DNA from: Ornatilinea apprima
GTDB lineage: Bacteria; Chloroflexota; Anaerolineae; Anaerolineales; Anaerolineaceae
Direction of reading: 5' to 3'
DNA: 64,000 nt
NCBI RefSeq assembly: GCF_001306115.1
Contig: NZ_LGCL01000021.1
Coordinates: 1 to 64,000 of the forward strand
Under the pieces are notes generated by a model, which had not been told where the DNA came from, made no database searches, and saw only the letters and a program-made list of their open reading frames with translations. Made by a program: the position numbers and the translations under genes. Below are positions 42,358 through 50,552 of this stretch, piece by piece (within the stretch, counting starts at the first letter, position 1; each line of letters begins with the position of its first letter).

Positions 42358-42996
42358 ATGGCCAAATTTTATGATGTAAGCCTGTCTATTCAGCCGGGGA
42401 TGCCGGTCTGGCCGGGAGATCCGCTGGTGTCGCTGGATTTAATCTCCCGAATTGAGGATGGTGAAAATGCCAACGTGTCGCGGATGAGCATGGGGGTGCA
42501 TACTGGCACGCATGTGGACGCGCCGTTCCACTTTGTCGCCGGAGCCGCCACGGTAGAGTCGCTGGCGCTGGATGTGCTGATCGGCATTGCCCAGGTGATC
42601 GAGATTGATAGGGCGGTAGGGCAGATCACGGCGGATGTGCTGCGTGGCGCAACCATCAATCCCGGCGTCAGGCGCGTGTTGTTCAAAACGCGCAACTCCG
42701 ATCTTTGGGCGCGAGGTGAGACCCGTTTTCAAAAAGATTTTGTGGCGTTGAGCGAAGACGCGGCTTTGTTTCTGGTGGATGCAGGCATTCAACTGGTGGG
42801 GATTGATTACCTCTCCATCGCTCCGTTTGACGCGGGTGTGCCAACTCATGTGGCATTGTTGACCCGGGGGGTAGTGATCGTTGAGGGTGTCAACCTGGCT
42901 GAAGTGCCCGCTGGTATGTATCGCATGATTTGCCTGCCCATGAAGCTAAAGGCGGCTGATGGCGCGCCTGCCCGGATGGTATTGGAAGCAATGTGA
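42358..42996 (+). CDS. Cyclase-family (kynurenine formamidase-like) hydrolase
   Basis: The 212-residue metal-dependent hydrolase has the hallmark HTGTHVDAPFHF metal motif, with GMPVWPGDP near the N-terminus and GIDYLSIAPFD later. The family includes kynurenine formamidases and isatin hydrolases; no tryptophan-degradation genes are nearby, so the substrate is open. ATG 42358 is chosen since GGGAGG (42345-42350) lies 7 nt upstream; earlier in-frame ATGs are too close to it. It is likely part of the CapA pair's transcript. Confidence 0.88.
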   Translation: MAKFYDVSLSIQPGMPVWPGDPLVSLDLISRIEDGENANVSRMSMGVHTGTHVDAPFHFVAGAATVESLALDVLIGIAQVIEIDRAVGQITADVLRGATINPGVRRVLFKTRNSDLWARGETRFQKDFVALSEDAALFLVDAGIQLVGIDYLSIAPFDAGVPTHVALLTRGVVIVEGVNLAEVPAGMYRMICLPMKLKAADGAPARMVLEAM

Positions 42997-43084
42997 TTGC
43001 TGGATTAATGTGGATTGGCCTGGCTGGGATGGTATGATGATCCTGTGAGAATTTCAATCTGGTTCTATCTCAAAAGGATTTGAA

Positions 43085-44434
43085 ATGGACAAAGATGAAG
43101 TTTTAGCGACCTGCATGAAACACAATTTCTGGACCTGGTCGGCGCAAAACCACGCGCACCCCATCGCGGTGGAGCGGGCGGAGGGCGTTTACTTCTGGGA
43201 TATGGACGGCAAACGCTACCTGGATTTCAACAGCATGGTGATGTGTGCCAATGTGGGGCATGGCGAGCCGCGCATTCGGCAGGCGATGATCGAGCAGATT
43301 GAAACCTTGACCTTTGCCGGCCCGCACATGGCCACACTGCCGCGGGCGCGGATCTGCCAAAAGCTGTTGGAAATTGTGCCTGCCGGGCTGGAGAAATTTC
43401 TCTTCACCCTGGGGGGCGCGGACGCGAATGAGAACGCGGTCAAGCTGGCGCGTGGATATACTGGCAAGTTCAAGATTTTGAGCCAGTACCGCTCATATCA
43501 CGGCGCGACCTTTGGCGCGCTGGCGCTGACCGGCGATCCGCGGCGCACAAGTTGGGAGCCAGGGGTGATGCCCGGCGTGGTGCATTTTTCTGGTCCATAC
43601 CGCTACCGTTCCGCGCTGCACGCAAGCGGAGAAGTAATATCGGATGAGCAACTCTGTCGGGACTATCTGCATCACCTGGAGAACATCATCCGCTTTGAAG
43701 GCCCAGAAACCATCGCCGGTATTTTGATGGAAAGTGTTACCGGAACCAACGGCGTTCTGATCCCACCGGACGGTTATCTGGCCGGGGTGCGTGCGTTGTG
43801 TGACCGCTACCATATCTGTCTGATTTTGGATGAGGTGATGGCCGGGTTTGGTCGCACGGGAAAATGGTTTGCCTGCCAGCATTGGGGCGTAACTCCGGAT
43901 ATCATGACCATGGCGAAAGGGCTGACAGGCGCGTACGCTCCGCTGGGGGCGGTGGCTATGAAAGCCGAGGTGGCCGCGGCGTATAATGAAAAAGTGTATC
44001 AGGGCGGGTTGACGTTTAATGGGCATCCGGTCTCGCTGGCGGCCGCGATTGCGACCATTCAAATGATGCAGGATGATCATATCGTGGATCGGGCAGCGCA
44101 GACCGGTCAGGTCTTCGCGCAAGAATTAAAACAGTTGATGGAGAAGCATCCCTGCATTGGCGAAGCGCGCAGTATCGGATTGTTTGGGGCGATTGAATTG
44201 GTTAAAAATCGTTCATCCCGGGAGCCGCTGGCCGACTATAACGCCTCCAGCCCCACGATAAAAACCTTGGTAAATGACCTGGAATCGGCAGGTTTGTATA
44301 TACATGCGCATTGGAATGTTCTTTTGTTGATACCACCGCTGATTATCCGGCCTGAAGAGCTGCGCGAGGGATTCGCGCTGATCGATAAGGCGTTGACGAA
44401 GGTCGATCACGAAATCGTGAAATTGAATATGTAA
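43085..44434 (+). CDS. Class III PLP-dependent aminotransferase
   Basis: The 449-residue fold-type I aminotransferase has the substrate-domain start YFWDMDGKRYLDFNS, the PLP-phosphate region LFTLGGADANENAVKLAR and the cofactor Asp motif LILDEVMAGFGRTG. The Schiff-base Lys lies in TMAKGLTGAYAPLGAV. The family covers taurine, beta-alanine, omega-amino acid and acetylornithine enzymes; the sequence looks closest to the taurine/beta-alanine type, but that is only an impression. AAAGGAT precedes the ATG. It is followed by trxB after 60 nt. Confidence 0.88.
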   Translation: MDKDEVLATCMKHNFWTWSAQNHAHPIAVERAEGVYFWDMDGKRYLDFNSMVMCANVGHGEPRIRQAMIEQIETLTFAGPHMATLPRARICQKLLEIVPAGLEKFLFTLGGADANENAVKLARGYTGKFKILSQYRSYHGATFGALALTGDPRRTSWEPGVMPGVVHFSGPYRYRSALHASGEVISDEQLCRDYLHHLENIIRFEGPETIAGILMESVTGTNGVLIPPDGYLAGVRALCDRYHICLILDEVMAGFGRTGKWFACQHWGVTPDIMTMAKGLTGAYAPLGAVAMKAEVAAAYNEKVYQGGLTFNGHPVSLAAAIATIQMMQDDHIVDRAAQTGQVFAQELKQLMEKHPCIGEARSIGLFGAIELVKNRSSREPLADYNASSPTIKTLVNDLESAGLYIHAHWNVLLLIPPLIIRPEELREGFALIDKALTKVDHEIVKLNM

Positions 44435-44494
44435 CTTTTCCGAGGTAATTTGAATCCAATTACCTGAATACAGATTACGCAGGAGCGAATGATC

Positions 44495-45469
44495 ATGGAA
44501 TTTAATTTGTCCAATATTTCTTCAGAAAGCAATAAACAAGAAAAAGTACATACCAGTGTGCTGGTTTTGGGGTCCGGGCCGGCAGGGCTTTCGGCGGCGT
44601 TATACGCGGCGCGCGCTGAATTGAATCCGGTGGTGTTGGGCGGCATGGAATTTGGCGGTCAGGCTGCTCTGACACACATCATTGAGAATTACCCCGGTTT
44701 TCCGGATGGGGTTGGCGGCAGCGACCTGGCAGAACTTTTTAAGAAACAAGCCGAGCGTTTCGGCGCGCGCTTTGAATTTGACGTGGCGACCGAGGTGGAT
44801 CTCTCCAAACGGCCTTTTTATTTAAAAAGTTACAATAAGGAATATCTGGCGGATACGCTGATTATTACGACCGGAGCCAGCCCGAATCATCTGAATGTGC
44901 CGGGCGAGAAAGAACTGACCGGGCGCGGCGTTTCTTACTGCGCCACATGTGACGGCTGGTTCTTCAAGGACAAGGACGTGGCCGTGGTGGGTGGCGGTGA
45001 CAGCGCCCTGGAAGAAGGTCTGTTCCTGACCCGTTATGCAAAGAGCGTAACGATTATTCACCGCCGCGATCAATTGCGCGCCGGGGCGATCCTTCAGGAG
45101 CGGGCAAAAAAGAACGAAAAAATGCGTTTCATTTGGGATTCCATTGTTACCCGCATCAACGGCTCTGAGAAAGTGAATTCCTTGAATCTCAAAAACGTGA
45201 AAACTGGTGAGGAATCGGACTTTCCGGTGGACGGCGTGTTCATTTTTATCGGACATACCCCCAACACGCAGTTGTTTAAGGGCCAGTTGGAGATGGACGA
45301 GAAGGGATATATTGTGCCGGATTTATTGATGCGCACCAGTGTGCCGGGCGTTTTCGCTGCCGGTGAGATCAACGACCCCAATTACCGTCAGGTGATTACT
45401 TCGGCGGGCATGGGCGCGGCAGCGGCCATTCAGGCCACGCGCTTCCTTGAAGATCACGAATCCGCGTAG
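44495..45469 (+). CDS. trxB: Thioredoxin reductase
   Basis: The 324-residue FAD/NADPH enzyme reduces thioredoxin. The FAD motif is GSGPAGLSAALYAARAE, the redox pair is in YCATCDGWFF, the NADPH motif is VVGGGDSALEEGLFL, and the C-terminal FAD contact is AAGEINDPNYRQVITSAG. I prefer ATG 44495 because AGGAG (44481-44485) is 9 nt upstream; ATG 44489 would leave only 3 nt. The N-terminus is extended by about 18 residues relative to short TrxB. A strong terminator follows. Confidence 0.92.
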   Translation: MEFNLSNISSESNKQEKVHTSVLVLGSGPAGLSAALYAARAELNPVVLGGMEFGGQAALTHIIENYPGFPDGVGGSDLAELFKKQAERFGARFEFDVATEVDLSKRPFYLKSYNKEYLADTLIITTGASPNHLNVPGEKELTGRGVSYCATCDGWFFKDKDVAVVGGGDSALEEGLFLTRYAKSVTIIHRRDQLRAGAILQERAKKNEKMRFIWDSIVTRINGSEKVNSLNLKNVKTGEESDFPVDGVFIFIGHTPNTQLFKGQLEMDEKGYIVPDLLMRTSVPGVFAAGEINDPNYRQVITSAGMGAAAAIQATRFLEDHESA

Positions 45470-45493
45470 ATCGGTTTGAAAAGCAGAATCAAG

Positions 45494-45528
45494 AGGCTGG
45501 TCTGATGTTTACCAGACCAGCCTTTTTT
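45494..45528 (+). terminator. Rho-independent terminator of trxB
   Basis: A perfect 11-bp stem AGGCTGGTCTG/CAGACCAGCCT (45494-45504 with 45513-45523) is followed by a T-run. It lies 24 nt after the trxB stop and just before the convergent lipoprotein stop. Confidence 0.93.
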
Positions 45529-45530
45529 AT

Positions 45531-47048
45531 TTAAGGAAGAGGGCCAAGCGATTGGACGAGACTTTCCTGGTTGGAGCAGTCGCAAGCGATAACGGTGCGC
45601 CCGTATTGCACTAACAATCCCTGGTAGGGGGCTTTTCCATCCTTTGTGATCCAGCCTTCCATGTTGAAGGGAACGGGGCTGTCTGCGGGGACCCATTCAC
45701 CGTTGTATTTGCGGGCGATATGCACATGCGTGCCGGTCGAGGTACCGCCATCGCAAGAGGGTTGTCCAATCGGATCACCGGCCTTTAGCGCGGTGCCAAC
45801 TGGCGGTATGGTTTTGGTGGAAAGGTGCAGGTAAAAGATGACCCAACCGGTGCGCTCGTCCTGGTCACCGTCCAGATCGAGGACGGCCACGCCGGTATCT
45901 GTGCGCACAATGGTACCGTCAGCCATGGCGATGGCCCACTCTTCGGTGGGCGAGCAGCCGCCAACCACGTTGGGCGGGGCAAAATCGATGGCGGCGTATG
46001 GCTGGTCGCTTCCCCATCCCGTGTGCGGGCCGCCGGTATACGCCCAGGCTTTTCCGGGCAGGAAGGGCAATCGAAAGGCGGGCTGCTGTAGGCTGCCGGG
46101 AATGTGGGGGGTGGTGTCTGCCCAGGGGTCACCAAACAAATTCGCGTAGGTCTTTTGCAGACCTTCGCCGTGAGTGGCGGTGAAATACTGATCTTTATCC
46201 AGCATAGTAGAGAAATACACCTGCAGGGCTACCGTGGCGGCATTTTGCCAGGGGTCGGGGCGCTCAAGGCGTCCGTCGAGGTGCTCAAAGGATGTCAATT
46301 TCCCCAGGCGATAGCGGTAAAACTTATCGTTCAAAAAGTTGGCGGCCCAGAGCAGCTGCTGGTAAAGGCCCGGATGCTTGCGATCCTCGTAGCCCAGAAC
46401 ATACGGATTATCCGGGTCGGGCTGCTGCGGATTGGTCAGCCCACCTGTTTGGTACTCAATCAATGCCAGAAGCAGGCGCGGGCTGATGCTGAAATTGGTG
46501 GCCACAATTTCAACCAGCTCACCTCCCGATTTCGGCAATCCCCCCGCCACGCCGGTGTAGTCTTTCAGCCAGCCTGGCTGGCTGTTGACAAACTCAACCG
46601 TATCAAAACCAACCTGCGCTGGCCCGTAGCCAAACAACCGGTCGGGCAAAATCTGGTACGAACTGCCCCACAACGGCTGGTAGTAGATTGGAATTTGCAT
46701 GGGCATGCCAGGGGGGAGGGTAGACAGCTCGGCAGGCAGAATGGGGTTGGCTTCGCGGATTTCGGCTTCGGTGGTGTTGAAGCGCACGGCCAGGGCTGGC
46801 AGGGTGTCTCCGGGCTGGACGGAATACTCAACCAATTCGCCGGGCTCGTATGCCGGGCGGGTGGGCAGCGGGGTGGGGCTGATACTCTCGGCTTGAGCGG
46901 CCTGCTCGGTTTGTTCCTGAAGCAAGTCAAAGGAAATGCGCGGAGAACTGGGGGCGCAGGCGGAGATCAAAACAGGGATCGCGAGAAGAATCTTGAGACC
47001 GTTATGTCTCAGGCGTTGAGGGAACCAATAAGGTAAGTTGAATTTCAT
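45531..47048 (-). CDS. LysM/lysozyme-like/M23 lipoprotein (paralogue A)
   Basis: The 505-residue envelope protein has a lipobox Cys (LISAC), a Thr/Pro linker and a LysM domain (VEYSVQPGDTLPALAVRFN). A middle lysozyme-like region has a candidate Glu (SPRLLLALIEYQTGG). A C-terminal M23/LytM-type domain has TGGPHTGWGS followed by AAIDFAPP, an FYLHLS segment and the HxH motif THVHIARKYNGEW. A DLDGDQDE stretch inside the M23 domain resembles a calcium loop. It should bind and possibly cut peptidoglycan or a related wall polymer. It is the last of three tandem copies, 6 nt after copy B. Confidence 0.85.
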   Translation of the reverse strand: MKFNLPYWFPQRLRHNGLKILLAIPVLISACAPSSPRISFDLLQEQTEQAAQAESISPTPLPTRPAYEPGELVEYSVQPGDTLPALAVRFNTTEAEIREANPILPAELSTLPPGMPMQIPIYYQPLWGSSYQILPDRLFGYGPAQVGFDTVEFVNSQPGWLKDYTGVAGGLPKSGGELVEIVATNFSISPRLLLALIEYQTGGLTNPQQPDPDNPYVLGYEDRKHPGLYQQLLWAANFLNDKFYRYRLGKLTSFEHLDGRLERPDPWQNAATVALQVYFSTMLDKDQYFTATHGEGLQKTYANLFGDPWADTTPHIPGSLQQPAFRLPFLPGKAWAYTGGPHTGWGSDQPYAAIDFAPPNVVGGCSPTEEWAIAMADGTIVRTDTGVAVLDLDGDQDERTGWVIFYLHLSTKTIPPVGTALKAGDPIGQPSCDGGTSTGTHVHIARKYNGEWVPADSPVPFNMEGWITKDGKAPYQGLLVQYGRTVIACDCSNQESLVQSLGPLP

Positions 47049-47054
47049 GGGTGT

Positions 47055-48638
47055 TTATTCGATGATATCACCGTTCGGCCGTTTTATGCGTGATTCAAAT
47101 GAGCCGAAAACCGAAGCGGTGCAGGTGTTGTCTGCGTTGGTCATACTGCCCTCATAGGGCTTGCCGCCGGCATGGGCGATCCAGCCGCTGAGATTCATTG
47201 GCATGGGGCCGTCTGCCAGAATCCATTCCCCATTATACTTACGCGCGAAGTGAACGTGCGTACCGGTCGACACGCCGCCTTCGCAGGATGGGTGGCCAAT
47301 GGGATCGTTCAGGTCCAGGAAGGTCCCCACGCTTACGCGACCTTCGCTGGCAACATGCATGTACAGTAAAGCCCATCCGGTTTGCTCGCGGCCGTCACCA
47401 TCCAGATCCACGATCACCGCGCCGTTTTCCGCCCGCACCACCAGGCCGGGCGCGGATGCGACAATCCATTCATCCGAAGGGACACAACCGGAAGTAACCG
47501 ACATGGGGGCAAAATCCACGGCCGCCAGGGCGCCGTCGGGTCCCCAGGCGGAATGCGGCCCACCGGTTAACGACCAGGTGTGCCCGGGCGTGAAGGGTAA
47601 TTCCAGCAAGGGCTGTTTCAGGTTTGGCGGGTAAAGCGGTTCCACGGTTTGGGCGCGCACCCAGGGGTTGCCAAACATCTGCTCGTGGACGGCTGGCAGG
47701 CTCTCCTGCCCGTATAAATAGGCGTTCCAATCGTCCTGGTTGTGCAGTTTTGAGAAGAGAACCTGGAGAGCGACACTGCCGGCATTTAAATCCGGCGAAA
47801 TGCGCAGCATAGTCTTATCGGGAAAGGTCAGGTCGTTAAGAATGCCAGCGCGCCAACCGTAATAGCCGATGGAAAGCTGCTGCACGGCCCAACTGAGCTG
47901 TTTGTACAGACCTTTCGTGCGGTAATCAGTCCAGCCCAGCGGGTAATCTTCCTGGGCAAGGTTGGTGGGCTGGCCAAAAACCCAGCCTGATTGAACTTCC
48001 AGAATGGAAAGCAGCAGGCGCGGATTGATGGAATTTTCAATGGCGACGCGCTCTATGACCTGCGCGCCAGACAGCCAGCCGGTGGTTAATTCCTGGCGAT
48101 ATTCGCTCAGATATCCACCGGCCTCATTGACATACGCCTGCACATCGAAATCCACGGCGGAAGGTGAAAAAACAATTTCGCTGTCAGGCAATAGCTGAGC
48201 GGACGGGCTGGTTTTTTCAAATATCGCCGGAATGATGAGCAGCTGGCCCGGATTGAGCAAAGCATCAGGGGGCAAGGCTTCGGGCGAGGTAATCTGATTG
48301 GGTAGGACGCCAAAGCGGGAAGCTAAAGATGGCAGGGTGTCGCCGGATTGAGTGTAGTACAACTGCATGGAGGGGGTGTATTCCGCGAGAGGGGTAGCCT
48401 CGGCAGCCCCGCCGGTGCCCAGCGAAGAAGGCTGGGTGGGTTGAAGCGGATCTGGTGTGGGGGTGGACGTGTCCACCGGGGTGGGGGTGAGGGCAACGGC
48501 CATTGGCGCAAAGGTGGGCGTTGGCAGCAGGGTGCGGTTGGCAGAGGGATTAAACACACCACAAGCCAGCAGTGTCAGACCGGCGCTGAGGAGCAGGCAT
48601 ATTTTCAGGAAGGGTTTAACGCCAGATTTGGTTTGCAT
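47055..48638 (-). CDS. LysM/lysozyme-like/M23 lipoprotein (paralogue B)
   Basis: The 527-residue product has the same layout as its neighbours: lipobox LLACG, Thr/Pro linker, LysM (LYYTQSGDTLPSLASRFG), lysozyme-like helix pair (INPRLLLSILEVQSGW) and M23 domain (TGGPHSAWGP, LAAVDFAP, YMHVAS, THVHFARKYNGEW). The calcium-loop-like DLDGDGREQTGW is present. Predicted zinc ligands are kept, so a peptidase role is plausible. Its start overlaps the end of copy C by 23 nt. Sequence differences between copies are spread over the whole length, pointing to old duplication. Confidence 0.85.
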   Translation of the reverse strand: MQTKSGVKPFLKICLLLSAGLTLLACGVFNPSANRTLLPTPTFAPMAVALTPTPVDTSTPTPDPLQPTQPSSLGTGGAAEATPLAEYTPSMQLYYTQSGDTLPSLASRFGVLPNQITSPEALPPDALLNPGQLLIIPAIFEKTSPSAQLLPDSEIVFSPSAVDFDVQAYVNEAGGYLSEYRQELTTGWLSGAQVIERVAIENSINPRLLLSILEVQSGWVFGQPTNLAQEDYPLGWTDYRTKGLYKQLSWAVQQLSIGYYGWRAGILNDLTFPDKTMLRISPDLNAGSVALQVLFSKLHNQDDWNAYLYGQESLPAVHEQMFGNPWVRAQTVEPLYPPNLKQPLLELPFTPGHTWSLTGGPHSAWGPDGALAAVDFAPMSVTSGCVPSDEWIVASAPGLVVRAENGAVIVDLDGDGREQTGWALLYMHVASEGRVSVGTFLDLNDPIGHPSCEGGVSTGTHVHFARKYNGEWILADGPMPMNLSGWIAHAGGKPYEGSMTNADNTCTASVFGSFESRIKRPNGDIIE

Positions 48639-50178
48639 CGCTGCGGTAATCCAATGCCTCTACGCTTTGACCACTCTTGACCAATGATCCGTTATATTCA
48701 ACACCCGCGCCCTGCGAGATCCAGCCATCCAGGTTAAAGGGCAGGTCGCCGTCGGCAGCTATCCACTCACCATTATACCTTCTGGCGAGGTGTATATGGG
48801 TGCCGGTGGAAAAACCGCCTTCACAGGAGGCGTGTCCAATTCGGTCACCTGTCCGCAGGGTGTCGCCGGCATTGACCCGATCATAGGACGCGATGTGTAA
48901 ATAAACTACGGTCCAGCCGGTGTGTTCCAGACCGTCGCCATCCAGGTCGAGCAGAACGAGCCCGTTTTTCGCATAGGTAACCACGCCATCGGCAACAGCG
49001 GTTACCCAGGCATCATTCGGCACGCAGCCCTGCCCACCGCCGGGAGGGGCAAAGTCGATGGCAGCCCAAGCGGAACCGTCACCCCAACCGCCGTGCGGCC
49101 CGCCGGTGAAAGACCAGACTGCCCCGGGTTCAAACGGAAGCTGCATGGGCGGCTGGATGAGATCGGCGGGAAGCAGAGGATCAATGGAAAAATCAAAAGG
49201 ATAGCCGTACAATCCCCGGTAGGTTGAGAAAAGGCCATTTTCAGACACGGCAGCCAACCAGCCGTCGTAGTTGTATAAGTGGCTGAATAAATTCTGCACC
49301 CCGGCCGTGGCCGCGTTGATGGCTGGCGAGGGGGGAACCACCGAGCCATCGGTGAGCACATATCCTGAAATGGCATTGATTTTCCAAAGATAGTAGCCGC
49401 GGTTGAGCAGGTTGGCCGCCCAGGCAGCCTGGTGATACAAGCCGCTTTTTTGTGGGTCAAAATACCCAAAGGGGTAATCTTCAAATTCGGCGGGTGGGTT
49501 GGCGTTGGTCACCCAACCGCTCTGGTATTCGAGAATCGCGGCCAGCAGGCGCGGGTTGACGCTGTATTCACGCGCGATACGCAGCAGCACTTCCGCGCCG
49601 GTGTAGGGCTCCTCGTCCAATATCATCTGGTAACTGCTCAAGCGTCCGCCCTGGCGCTCGACCCAGGCAGAAAAGTCAATGATGGCTTCCAGCGGGCCGT
49701 TGACCAGCTCGGAGTCGGGGATGATTTTGAAGGATGGGCCTTCGCCGCGCGGGGTTGGGGGCGGAATCAGGATGAGCTGCCCAACCTCGATGACGTCTGG
49801 GTTGAGAAGCTGGTTGGCCTGGATCAGCGCCTCAACCGAAACGTTATGCGCCCAGGCGATCTGCGCCAGCGAGTCGCCGGGCTGGACGTAATAAGAAAGG
49901 GTCTCGATGCGCAGGGTGGGCTGCTCACGGGTGGGGTCTGGCGTAGGGGTCAGATATGGCGAACCAGGTACGCGGGTGGGGGGCAGCAAGGTGCTGAGGA
50001 TGGAGTGCGCAACATCGGGCTGGATGGGCTGCAAGTTGGCCGGTGTGATTTGCAGCGTGGCTTGCCATTGAGGATCAATCTCATCCGGTCCGGTGGTACA
50101 GCCAGCGACGCCGCTGACCCCGAGAACGGTCAGGGTAATGAAGGTAATCGCACGCTGGAGGAAGTATCCTGTTTTCAT
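48616..50178 (-). CDS. LysM/lysozyme-like/M23 lipoprotein (paralogue C)
   Basis: The 520-residue first member of the trio has lipobox VAGC, a linker, LysM (LSYYVQPGDSLAQIAWAHN), a lysozyme-like region (VNPRLLAAILEYQSGW) and an M23 domain (TGGPHGGWGD, WAAIDFAPP, VYLHIAS, THIHLARRYNGEW). DLDGDGLEHTGW is again inserted. Its ATG overlaps the stop of the HIT gene by 4 nt, so the order HIT-C-B-A is probably one transcript. The product acts outside the cytoplasmic membrane; the HIT protein is cytoplasmic, so co-expression need not mean direct contact. Confidence 0.85.
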   Translation of the reverse strand: MKTGYFLQRAITFITLTVLGVSGVAGCTTGPDEIDPQWQATLQITPANLQPIQPDVAHSILSTLLPPTRVPGSPYLTPTPDPTREQPTLRIETLSYYVQPGDSLAQIAWAHNVSVEALIQANQLLNPDVIEVGQLILIPPPTPRGEGPSFKIIPDSELVNGPLEAIIDFSAWVERQGGRLSSYQMILDEEPYTGAEVLLRIAREYSVNPRLLAAILEYQSGWVTNANPPAEFEDYPFGYFDPQKSGLYHQAAWAANLLNRGYYLWKINAISGYVLTDGSVVPPSPAINAATAGVQNLFSHLYNYDGWLAAVSENGLFSTYRGLYGYPFDFSIDPLLPADLIQPPMQLPFEPGAVWSFTGGPHGGWGDGSAWAAIDFAPPGGGQGCVPNDAWVTAVADGVVTYAKNGLVLLDLDGDGLEHTGWTVVYLHIASYDRVNAGDTLRTGDRIGHASCEGGFSTGTHIHLARRYNGEWIAADGDLPFNLDGWISQGAGVEYNGSLVKSGQSVEALDYRSDANQIWR

Positions 50179-50519
50179 TGGCCAGAAAAGGACAATTTGC
50201 GACCGCCGATGATATGCAGGTGGAGGTGAAATACCGATTGCCCGGCGTCGGGGCCGGTGTTGATCACCAGCCGGTAGCCGGATTGATCCAGTTTCATTTG
50301 AGCGGCCATTTGCCGGGCGACCAGCAGCATGTGACCGAAGAGCTGTTCATCCCCGGCCTGGGCCTGGTTCAGCGATTCAATGTGGTGGTTGGGAACGATA
50401 AGGATGTGCACCGGCGCGATTGGAGAGCGGTCTTCGAACGCGGTTACCAGCTCATCGTGATAAAAGCGGCGATGAGGAATTTCGTTCGCGACAATTTTGC
50501 AGAAAACGCAGGTGTCCAT
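50175..50519 (-). CDS. HIT-family nucleotide-binding protein
   Basis: The 114-residue histidine-triad protein has the catalytic HLHLHIIGG near the C-terminus and a zinc-type N-terminus (CVFCKIVANEIP). HIT/HinT enzymes hydrolyse AMP-lysine, adenosine phosphoramidates or related nucleotides. Length is standard. It overlaps the downstream lipoprotein start by 4 nt and follows the deacetylase gene by 33 nt. Confidence 0.93.
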   Translation of the reverse strand: MDTCVFCKIVANEIPHRRFYHDELVTAFEDRSPIAPVHILIVPNHHIESLNQAQAGDEQLFGHMLLVARQMAAQMKLDQSGYRLVINTGPDAGQSVFHLHLHIIGGRKLSFSGQ

Positions 50520-50552
50520 TTGTAAAAATGTGCAAGATCTATGCCGGTGGTT

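Noticed and set aside
46104-47036. A 310-residue plus-strand open frame inside LysM/M23 copy A
   Set aside because: Antisense shadow of a gene with clear LysM and signal-peptide features.
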